64,000 nt of DNA from the NCBI GenBank assembly GCA_949825045.1, contig OX463809.1:2011501-2075500 (forward strand), given 5' to 3'. A program made the position numbers and the translations under genes. This DNA comes from Argyresthia goedartella. Taxonomy: Eukaryota; Arthropoda; Insecta; Lepidoptera; Argyresthiidae. Shown here piece by piece: positions 56,191 through 64,000 of the stretch; within the stretch, counting starts at the first letter, position 1, and every line of letters begins with the position of its first letter. The notes below the pieces were generated by a model. That model worked only from the letters and a program-made list of their open reading frames with translations, was not told where the DNA came from and did not search any database.

Positions 56191-57150
56191 GATCCTTATT
56201 GACAACCAAGTCTTTTAAATAGTGAACCCGTATATCAATATGTTTTGTACGCTTAGAATTCTCGTAATTCTTGGCCATTGATATCGCACTTTTGTTGTCA
56301 ACAAGTAACACGGCATTTACATCACAATTTAAGTGTTTACATATGCCTTTTAAATTAACGATTTCCTGTGCTAATGATGCGGCAGCTATGTACTCGCTTT
56401 CGGCAGACGATAAAGCTACACATTGTTGCTTCTTTGAAAACCAAGCAATGGGGTTTTGCCCTTGTAGGATAATACCACCGCTAACACGTTGATTGCCGCT
56501 AATTCACTAAGAATTCCTTCAAATCTTAGGAAATATTGTTGTAAATTGCTTTCATTGTCATACCGCATTGTTATGAGCTTCCGTTTTAAATAAAATTTGT
56601 TACAGACTGTTTTCCGTTCAAATATTGCCTCTAATGACGTTAACATTTCTATGGTCGTATTCGCATTTTTTACAATGTCAATATATTTGTCGCTCAGACA
56701 TTGTACCAAAATTGATTTAGCTCGTGAGTTATCTTTCAAAAATAATACTAGAGCATCTTTATCTGTTGGTATCTCTTTTAACAATACATTGCTTAATTGC
56801 TTTTCTTCCAGCAGTAATTTCAGTCTAAATTTCCAATGACTGAAATTTGAATTTTCAGTCAAAATCGGCAAGAGAGACCCCGCAGCTGTCATCTTTCTGT
56901 CTTATAAATTTCGCCGATATTATTTTTCGTGGATCGCAACCCAATATATTTTTATTTACTTACTGCACGCGATCTGCTACCATGTTGAGGTTTTGTGTAG
57001 AAGAATAAGCAAACTGTTATTTATCACAAGCCATATTATATTCATAGAAACATTACCACGACACAATCTACATAACAAGAGAATGTAACCATAGCAACCA
57101 GTCAACATTACTAGTGTGGAGACACGCAGCTAGAGCTGTACATCTCAACA
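56190..57150 (-). mobile_element. Copia-type retrotransposon remnant with large internal deletion
   Basis: From 57150 downward: LTR (56983-57150), primer site TGGTAGCAGATC, gag from ATG 56892 (MTAAGSLLPILTENSNFSHW). The gag is fused near 56490 directly to RNase H sequence (LLGFQRSNNVALSSAESEY, LLVDNKSAISMAKNYENSKR, KHIDIRVHYLKDLV) ending near 56190. Protease, integrase and most of RT are deleted, and the second LTR is missing. It interrupts the MULE between its FLYWCH and catalytic parts. Confidence 0.8.
56983..57150 (-). repeat. Copia-type LTR, 168 bp
   Basis: Ends are TGTTGAG and CTCAACA, a 7 bp terminal inversion with TG...CA. Directly inside it on the minus strand lies TGGTAGCAGA, like an initiator-Met primer site. 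Confidence 0.72.
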
Positions 57151-57492
57151 GATATAAGCTTTTTCATAATTTTTTTTCAGGGAAGACATGTTTTGATATA
57201 CCAGAGTTTTAGCATTTTCGAGGATATATTCTCTATACATTTCGTCAATGTTCTGCTCGCACGCATGTAGAGATGGTCTCTTGCGGGATATTACTTCATC
57301 ATTTTCGTTAATGGTAACAGATGCACTGCACTCATTTCGCTTCGAGCATCTCCAAAATGTGTTGCCGGTTTTATTTGTAGATACAAAATTGTACCGGAAC
57401 CCATCGCGCCAAAAAATTGTTCTGTTACTTAGAAATATCTTATTTATATCCATTTTCCAAATAACCGAAATTGTCGTGAAACGGCCACACAA
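57145..57492 (-). pseudogene. FLYWCH zinc-finger N-terminal part of the MULE protein
   Basis: The minus-strand frame contains FWRDGFRYNFVSTNKTGNTF then WRCSKRNECSASVTI and ending RPSLHACE. The pattern F..DGFRY...FWRC...C...H is that of FLYWCH fingers, with the last His-x-His degenerate (HAC). It precedes the transposase domain in related MULEs. The Copia LTR begins immediately after. Confidence 0.75.
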
Positions 57493-57909
57493 ACTGTTTG
57501 ACGTAAATTATATACTCTTTGTGTTTGACATACAGCGTATAAGTGGCCATCTATTACTATAGAGGCCGTATGTTCCTACTATCAAAAGAGGTTTTATTAT
57601 TATATATTGTACAATGTTTGAATCTCAATTTTATTATTAATTATTTAAATTACATACAGGATGAGTTCGGGACCAAGGTTTTCCAGTCATTTAGTTCAAA
57701 AACTTATACTTAATAGAAACATTATCTTCTATACCTGACTGTCCAGGCAGTTTGTGTTCATGTCACTATGCAATGTGGACAAAACACACACTAGTCAATT
57801 TGTCTTTTGGTAGATTTAAGTTCTAGACCCAAAAAGTTATAGTATCTTTAAGTTCTAGTCAAACATCACATGTAGTCATATTGTGTTCAAGACCGTTAGA
57901 GACCGACCC

Positions 57910-58194
57910 CTACATTGAAAAGCCAAAAGATAGAAAAATCACCAGGCCCTTACTGACAACATTTCAAAGGAACTGCTGAAAGGAACTATGCAAGAAATAA
58001 CCCCAGTTTTAACAGATTGTTTTAACAACATACTGGTAAGCAACCTTATCCCAAAACATTGGTCACAATCATGCATCATCTTGATACACAAGAAAGGAGA
58101 CATAGAAAATTATAGACCAATAAGCCTCATGTCCAACTTCTACAAGGTAGGTATTCGCGAAGATCATAGGATCAGCCCAAAGCTAGACAATCAA
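57910..58194 (+). pseudogene. RTE-type RT, segment 2 (first RT motifs)
   Basis: Resumes the RTE frame: LTDCFNNILVSNLIPKHW, then SQSCIILIHKKGDIENYRPI, ISLMSNFYKV and SPKLDNQQPVEKAGFRK. A frame break lies near 57945. It runs directly into the 53 bp tandem array, which is made of its own QPVE.AGFRK...TIDH coding sequence. Confidence 0.82.
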
Positions 58195-59940
58195 CAGCCA
58201 GTAGAAAAAGCCGGCTTCAGGAAGGCTCTCCACTATAGACCACATAACAGCCAGTAGAACAATCTGGCTTCAGGAAGGCTCTCCACTATAGACCACATAA
58301 CAGCCAGTAGAACAAGCCGGCTTCAGGAAGGCTCTCCACTATAGACCACATAACAGCCAGTAGAACAAGCCGGCTTCAGGAAGGCTCTCCACTATAGACC
58401 ACATAACAGCCAGTAGAACAAGCCGGCTTCAGGAAGGCTCTCCACTATAGACCACATAACAGCCAGTAGAACAAGCCGGCTTCAGGAAGGCTCTCCACTA
58501 TAGACCACATAACAGCCAGTAGAACAAGCCGGCTTCAGGAAGGCTCTCCACTATAGACCACATAACAGCCAGTAGAACAAGCCGGCTTCAGGAAGGCTCT
58601 CCACTATAGACCACATAACAGCCAGTAGAACAAGCCGGCTTCAGGAAGGCTCTCCACTATAGACCACATAACAGCCAGTAGAACAAGCCGGCTTCAGGAA
58701 GGCTCTCCACTATAGACCACATAACAGCCAGTAGAACAAGCCGGCTTCAGGAAGGCTCTCCACTATAGACCACATAACAGCCAGTAGAACAAGCCGGCTT
58801 CAGGAAGGCTCTCCACTATAGACCACATAACAGCCAGTAGAACAAGCCGGCTTCAGGAAGGCTCTCCACTATAGACCACATAACAGCCAGTAGAACAAGC
58901 CGGCTTCAGGAAGGCTCTCCACTATAGACCACATAACAGCCAGTAGAACAAGCCGGCTTCAGGAAGGCTCTCCACTATAGACCACATAACAGCCAGTAGA
59001 ACAAGCCGGCTTCAGGAAGGCTCTCCACTATAGACCACATAACAGCCAGTAGAACAAGCCGGCTTCAGGAAGGCTCTCCACTATAGACCACATAACAGCC
59101 AGTAGAACAAGCCGGCTTCAGGAAGGCTCTCCACTATAGACCACATAACAGCCAGTAGAACAAGCCGGCTTCAGGAAGGCTCTCCACTATAGACCACATA
59201 ACAGCCAGTAGAACAAGCCGGCTTCAGGAAGGCTCTCCACTATAGACCACATAACAGCCAGTAGAACAAGCCGGCTTCAGGAAGGCTCTCCACTATAGAC
59301 CACATAACAGCCAGTAGAACAAGCCGGCTTTAGGAAGGCTCTCCACTATAGACCACATAACAGCCAGTAGAACAAGCCGGCTTCAGGAAGGCTCTCCACT
59401 ATAGACCACATAACAGCCAGTAGAACAAGCCGGCTTCAGGAAGGCTCTCCACTATAGACCACATAACAGCCAGTAGAACAAGCCGGCTTCAGGAAGGCTC
59501 TCCACTATAGACCACATAACAGCCAGTAGAACAAGCCGGCTTCAGGAAGGCTCTTCACTATAGACCACATAACAGCCAGTAGAACAAGCCGGCTTCAGGA
59601 AGGCTCTCCACTATAGACCACATAACAGCCAGTAGAACAAGCCGGCTTCAGGAAGGCTCTCCACTATAGACCACATAACAGCCAGTAGAACAAGCCGGCT
59701 TCAGGAAGGCTCTCCACTATAGACCACATAACAGCCAGTAGAACAAGCCGGCTTCAGGAAGGCTCTCCACTATAGACCACATAACAGCCAGTAGAACAAG
59801 CCGGCTTCAGGAAGGCTCTCCACTATAGACCACATAACAGCCAGTAGAACAAGCCGGCTTCAGGAAGGCTCTCCACTATAGACCACATAACAGCCAGTAG
59901 AACAAGCCGGCTTCAGGAAGGCTCTCCACTATAGACCACA
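58195..59940 (+). repeat. 53 bp minisatellite, about 33 copies, derived from RT coding sequence
   Basis: Unit starts CAGCCAGTAGAACAAGCCGG; starts at 58195, 58248, 58301 and onward to 59891, exactly 32 periods, with the last unit 50 bases long. Copies are almost uniform; variants seen include AATCTGG in the second unit, CTTTAGG near 59330 and CTCTTCAC near 59552. RT coding resumes straight after (HTVKERLEKYNEYNKTIYMAF). Because 53 is not a multiple of 3, the frame is lost. Confidence 0.97.
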
Positions 59941-60052
59941 TTCATACAGTGAAAGAAAGACTTGAGAAATACAATGAGTATAACAAAACAATCTACATGG
60001 CATTCATTGACTATGTCGAAGCCCTAGAATACCAGCAATCTATAGCAATATA
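59941..60052 (+). pseudogene. RTE-type RT, segment 3
   Basis: HTVKERLEKYNEYNKTIYMAFIDYVEA: the fingers-palm junction, with FIDYVEA where the family has F.D..KAFD. It ends at a short repeat. Confidence 0.75.
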
Positions 60053-60464
60053 ATAAAAACCGGTCAAGTGCGAGTCTAAATCGCGCACGAAGGGTTCCGT
60101 ACCACCGTTCAATGGAAGCGATGGTGTGGAGTGAATAGTTTGGATTTTACACAGCAAAATATTGTTTACAAAGTTATTGGTGCGGTTACTTTCACACTCC
60201 ATGTACGTAACCAGGTGCATCCATAAGTTTGTGTGTGGTATTGAAATAATTGTGGTATGGGAGCCCCCTTAAATATTTCTTTTATCCTGTTTTTTAGTAT
60301 TTGTTGTTACAGCGGCAACAGAAATACATAATCTGTGAAAATTTCAACTCTCTAGCTACCTAGGTTCTTGAGATACAGCCTGGTGACAGACGGACGGACG
60401 GACGGACAGCGAAGTCTTAGTAATAGGGTTCCGTTCTTACCCGTTGGGTACGGAACCCTAAAAA
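60053..60464 (+). repeat. Short interspersed repeat ending TACGGAACCCTAAAAA (copy 2)
   Basis: Same family as 26642-27029, here with the extra CTAAATCGCGCACGAAGGG segment near the start and four ACGG units. Confidence 0.82.
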
Positions 60465-60531
60465 CGGTCAAATGCGTGTCGGATTTTGCACATTTAGGGT
60501 TCCGAAATAAATGTAGAATATAAGCCAAAAA

Positions 60532-60950
60532 TAAAACCGGTCAAGTGCGAGTCTAAATCGCGCACGAAGGGTTCCGTACCACCGTTCAATGGAAGCGATG
60601 GTGTGGAGTGAATAGTTTGGATTTTACACAGCAAAATATTGTTTACAAAATTATTGGTGCGGTTACTTTCACACTCCATGTACGTAACCAGGTGCATCCA
60701 TAAGTTTGTATGTGGTATTGAAAGAATTGTTGTATGGGAGCCCCCTTAAATATTTCTTTTATCCTGTTTTTTAGTATTTGTTGTTATAGCGGCAACAGAA
60801 ATACATAATCTGTGAAAATTTCAACTCTCTAGCTAGCTAGGTTCTTGAGATACAGCCTGGTGACAGACGGACGGACGGACGGACGGACGGACAGCGAAGT
60901 CTTAGTAATAGGGTCCCGTTTGGAACCCTTCAGGTACGGAACCCTAAAAA
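60532..60950 (+). repeat. Short interspersed repeat ending TACGGAACCCTAAAAA (copy 3)
   Basis: Near-identical to copy 2, with six ACGG-type units. The 67 bases between copies 2 and 3 contain TTTAGGGTTCCG, resembling a further broken copy. Confidence 0.82.
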
Positions 60951-61206
60951 ATATTAGGAAGGTACTCACTTCACATAGACCTAAATACGCCTAGCCAAAA
61001 TATCACTATTATTCTTCACCAGCAAATAATTGCTTTGATTTTCATAGACTTTGTATGAATGACAAAGTATATATAGTAGTATATAGTAGTAGTAGTATAT
61101 ATACAAAGTCTATGAAAATCAAATTAATTATTTGCTGGTGAAGAATAATAGTGATATTTTGGCTAGGCGTATCAGGTCTACGTGAAGTGAGTACCTTCCT
61201 AATATT
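60949..61206. repeat. Long inverted repeat, arms of about 105 bp
   Basis: 60949-61055 and 61102-61206 are complementary with few mismatches (outer ends AATATTAGGAAGG). The spacer is an AT/GTA-rich microsatellite (TAGTAGTAGTAT). It could be a foldback element or a 3'-end inversion; no target duplication was recognised. Confidence 0.85.
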
Positions 61207-61692
61207 TTTTTTTGGCTTATCTTCAAAACTGCTTATTTTATTTTGTTGAAATAAATTTTCGTTGAAAGTGTTTATTGAGAAACATAACTTATGTATTTTT
61301 TTAGATTTTTCAAAGTTAGAGGGGGGGGGGGCGGGGGGGTACTCAAATGTTTCCACTTTGGAAGGGTCTGTCTCTTCAACGATTTACTTTGAGGAAAAAT
61401 GGTCTCAGGAACCTCAGCATCAGTTTTAAAGACCTATTTATAGACACCCCACACCCCATAGATTTGATGAAAAATATATTTTTTGGTTTCAGTTCCATAT
61501 ACGGGGAACGCCGATTAATTTTTTGTACAAAAATCGTAAAGCGTTTCACAGAATACATCTACATAGGTACCAAGTTCAGCTGGGTGGTCCTGATATTTTC
61601 GGAATAGAGTTGCTGTGACATAAGGACGATCGGACAGTCAGACTTGACGAAACTATAAGGGTTCCTTGATTCTCTACGGAACCCTAAAAATC
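61207..61692 (+). repeat. Interspersed repeat with the same CTACGGAACCCTAAAAA terminus
   Basis: Contains a G12CG7-type tract (61321-61338) and GGACGATCGGACAGTCAGAC, and ends CTCTACGGAACCCTAAAAA. The terminus is shared with the shorter family, the rest differs. No reliable coding sequence. Confidence 0.6.
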
Positions 61693-61950
61693 ATATATGA
61701 GAACAGCCAAAGAGATGTGAGACAAGGGGATCCTTTATCCTTTGAGTAATGATGTACATTATAACTCAAAGCCTTTATAACCAAAACTTTTCTCAGCGGT
61801 TCCGTAACCTTAATTGGGAAACTTTTGGTCTTAACATAAATTGGTAGAAATTGAGTCTTCTTAGATATGCAGAAGACTAAGAGATAAGGTTTTGGGGAAG
61901 ACCGGCATACTTTGTTGAAAATTTTACCCAGATGAATAAAACGAATATTT
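61693..61950 (+). pseudogene. RTE-type RT, segment 4 (catalytic region)
   Basis: Encodes YENSQRDVRQGDPLS and, after frame breaks, an LLRYAED motif in place of FADD, then a segment ending VENFTQMN. It continues the RTE element after the block of inserted repeats. It is degenerate. Confidence 0.7.
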
Positions 61951-62530
61951 GGTAAGTAGGTACTTTTTATTTATTTATTGAATTATAGGTAAGAAATACA
62001 TAACACATTCACAATCTATAAGATACTACATAATCCTCGTGGGATTGTGCGCAGCACCTTCATTCTGCGTTATACAGTAGGTAGGTATTACATTATTCAA
62101 ATTAAATTAGGTATTTTACATTTGATTTATAAGTATATAACAAAATTCTTAATTTAATATGTTAGTAGGTATTAAAATATTATTTAGGTAAGTACATAAC
62201 AGAATTTAACATAAAATTAAAAATCTTAATCTAGGCTCTAAGCAGGGTTTTCATTTTTGGTCGGTTAGGTAGGTTAGGTAATACATAATGATATGACAAA
62301 TTTCATTTCAACCGTATAATTAGAATAGGTAATAATTTATAGCTACAATTCATAGGTAGTTCAGTCAATTCATTCATAGGTAGGTAGGTAATTATTAATA
62401 AAATATTATAATTTAAGGCAGCAATATATATGTAGTTACTAGGTATAATAAGTAGATATATGAGTATATAAGAACAACAACTAGAATCAGTTGCTTGTAG
62501 GTAAGATGGAAACAATGGCATAGCTCTAAA
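61951..62530 (-). other. 3' UTR of the following minus-strand element
   Basis: AT-rich, with many GTAGGTA repeats. The plus-strand start TTTTTATTTATTTATTGAAT corresponds to a poly-A/AATAAA 3' end on the minus strand. Confidence 0.55.
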
Positions 62531-64000
62531 CTAAAGCATCGCTAGAAAATAGTTTTTTAGTTTGATTTTAATATTTAATTGGGTCAGTGATTGTCTAGTT
62601 ACGGTGGGTAGGTTGTTGACAAGTCGCGGTACAAGATAAGAGCTGGTTCGCTCGCCGTAAAAGTTATTTGCCCGTGTTGTAACCAGTTTCTTTTGTGTGA
62701 TGCGTCGAGTTTGTACAGGCTGATTTATTTCTTGTTGTAGTTTAGCGTTGAAGAACTGTTCTTTGAGAAGCATGTAGTTGACGTTAGTGTGTATCGGAAG
62801 GGTTTGACAATACTCAAAGAGTTTTCCTTCATCATTTTTAAAACTATTTTTTATTTTAAAAGGTACTATTAGTTTTAGAAGTTGTACTTGTAGTTTAAGA
62901 ATGGAGTCAAGATACGTTTTAAATGTGCGACCATAGCTCGTTAATCCATAATTTATAGTGGATTCACAAAATGACTTGTAAAGTAGAATTCTTGTTTTTT
63001 GAGGAATTCTGTTTTTGATAACATAGAAGTTAGCGAGCAGGGCGCGTAGCTTGTCGCAGACACGTTGTATATGTGGTCCCCAGCTGAATCTGTTGTCAAT
63101 GACCAGGCCAAGGTATGTATGGGCCTTCACAATCTCAATTTGAGGGCAGTCGCACGTATCACGACTGTCATGCAGACATGCGTGAGTATGGGCGATTAGT
63201 TTAGATACAATTTCGGCGCTTTAGAGGTATGGGGATCGAATATTAATTAATTTTGTTTTAATAGAGTTAAGAACGAGACCGGTATCATGACACCATTTAC
63301 TAATATTGTTGAAGTCCTCCTGTAATTTATTTAGTGCAACATCAATATTGTGGTCTGAGGATAAAAGGCACGTGTCATCTGCAAACTGGTAGAGCAGACA
63401 ATTATTTGAAAAGTGACTCATATTATTGACGTAGGCCAAAAAGTGTAAAGGTCCCAAAACTGATCCTTGGGCAGTTCCCTGCGTGATTTCGATGGACTCA
63501 CTCAGCTCACCCCCCACTCTCACGCGATACGATCTATTCGTTAGGTAATCATGACACCATGTTAGTAGAGGGCCACGAATTCCTGTAAAACTAAGTGATT
63601 TTAATAGTTTTTTATGATCTAACGTGTCGAAAGCTCGAGAAAAGTCAATAAAGAGTACAAGGACATTCTTTTTCTCGTTTAGTGCACTATTAATATCATC
63701 TGTGAACTTTGAAAGAAGGGATGTGGCGCTCTTTTTTGGTTGAAAGCCATGTTGGGTTTCATTGATGATATTATTTTTCGCATAGAATGAGTGAATTTGA
63801 TCACTAATAAATCTTTCTACAATTTTATCAATCGATGAAAGTAGGGTAATTGGTCTATAGTCACCAGGATTTGTTTTCTTCCCCTTTTTAAATATCGGTC
63901 TAACGCATCCTTGTTTCAGTTTATCAGGATATTTACCGGTTTGGATGCTGGTGTTTATTAGATTAACAAGAGCAATTGTTATGTTATCACTGATAGATTG
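62531..64000 (-). pseudogene. Non-LTR retrotransposon RT and C-terminus (CR1/Jockey group), runs off the window
   Basis: From 64000 downward: PIFKKGKKTNPGDYRPITLL, LVLFIDFSRAFDTLDHKKL, RSYRVRVGGELSESIEITQG, QGSVLGPLHFLAYVNNM and QFADDTCLLSSDHNID (catalytic Asp pair near 63385). Then SIKTKLINI, and after a break near 63131-63220 the thumb YLGLVIDNRFSWGPH, STINYGLTSYGRTF and a C-terminal domain ending IKLKNYFLAML. TAQGSVLGP replaces the common VPQGS. The endonuclease is beyond the window edge. Confidence 0.8.

Larger units (their letters stand above)
54806..57909 (-). mobile_element. MULE-like DNA transposon with long inverted ends
   Basis: About 110 bases at 54806 onward (GGGTCGGTCTCTAATGGTCT...) match the inverted sequence ending at 57909 with few differences. 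It lies inside an RTE element. The minus strand encodes a FLYWCH zinc finger and a MULE DDE transposase, both broken, and a Copia remnant (about 56190-57150) is inserted. A 9-base target duplication is expected for this group; the flanks agree at only 7 of 9 bases, so it is not claimed. Confidence 0.82.

Noticed and set aside
54797..57920. 9-base target duplication of the MULE
   Set aside because: Flanks agree at only 7 of 9 positions, too weak to claim.
58195..59940. Regular repeat array that could be mistaken for CRISPR
   Set aside because: Units are contiguous with no unique spacers, derive from RT coding sequence, and the window is eukaryotic.

Overview
This is a eukaryotic, almost certainly insect and most likely lepidopteran (moth or butterfly) genomic window. 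The DNA is AT-rich and intron-containing. It is packed with CR1/Jockey-, I- and RTE-type non-LTR retrotransposons, Copia and Gypsy remnants, Tc1/mariner-like and MULE-like DNA transposons, tRNA-derived SINEs and a short repeat ending in TACGGAACCCTAAAAA of a kind I associate with Lepidoptera. There is no bacterial gene organisation. Nearly every reading frame is mobile-element protein, mostly broken. The one clear host-type gene is a ZAD/C2H2 zinc-finger gene on the + strand, which is duplicated, split and damaged.

Layout. (1) 1-8750 is a nested stack. A degenerate Tc1/mariner-superfamily element with a DD82E-type spacing (9-8747, TA target duplication) carries a minus-oriented, apparently non-autonomous LTR retrotransposon (792-7252, TCCT duplication). 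That element holds a truncated non-LTR fragment in its interior and, inside one LTR, a second DD82E-like transposon (4510-6937). The second transposon has intact ends and a three-exon, 488-residue transposase. The other LTR (792-1544) preserves the empty site. (2) 8750-15900 is a mosaic of CR1-, I- and Copia-type fragments in both orientations. (3) 15900-18395 is a truncated, frameshifted Gypsy gag-protease-RT remnant. (4) 18396-27640 holds two related CR1-type elements on the minus strand and a YADD-type non-LTR fragment; a 1.1 kb TIR transposon and a short repeat have inserted into them. (5) 27640-30240 is mostly unclassified sequence with two tRNA-derived SINEs. (6) 30260-36600 has a non-LTR ORF1, a minus-strand non-LTR element with EN and RT, and a 728 bp MITE-like derivative that keeps a transposase exon 1.

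(7) 36816-54124 is the most interesting region. A unit of about 4.25 kb (an I-type retrotransposon followed by a ZAD exon) is tandemly duplicated, and a third partial retrotransposon copy follows. The ZAD exons lie upstream of an 11-finger C2H2 exon (52838-54124). The arrangement is what unequal crossing-over between two retrotransposon copies flanking the ZAD exon would give. A nearly intact 5.1 kb CR1-type element (45151-50230) interrupts the second ZAD exon at a codon boundary. A segment with inverted ends (50327-52837) separates ZAD from fingers at another codon boundary. The first ZAD copy remains an open 195-residue ZAD-only frame. The finger exon carries a 33 bp insertion with stop codons and a further stop.

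(8) 54290-61920 is an RTE-type retrotransposon split by a MULE-like transposon (FLYWCH plus DDE remnants, itself hit by a deleted Copia element). A 53 bp segment of its RT coding sequence has expanded into about 33 tandem copies (58195-59940). (9) 61950-64000 is the 3' half of another minus-strand non-LTR element, running off the window.

No new biochemical system is evident. The value lies in the insertion chronology, one apparently intact transposon, and the rearranged zinc-finger locus. All coordinates and alignments were made by eye.
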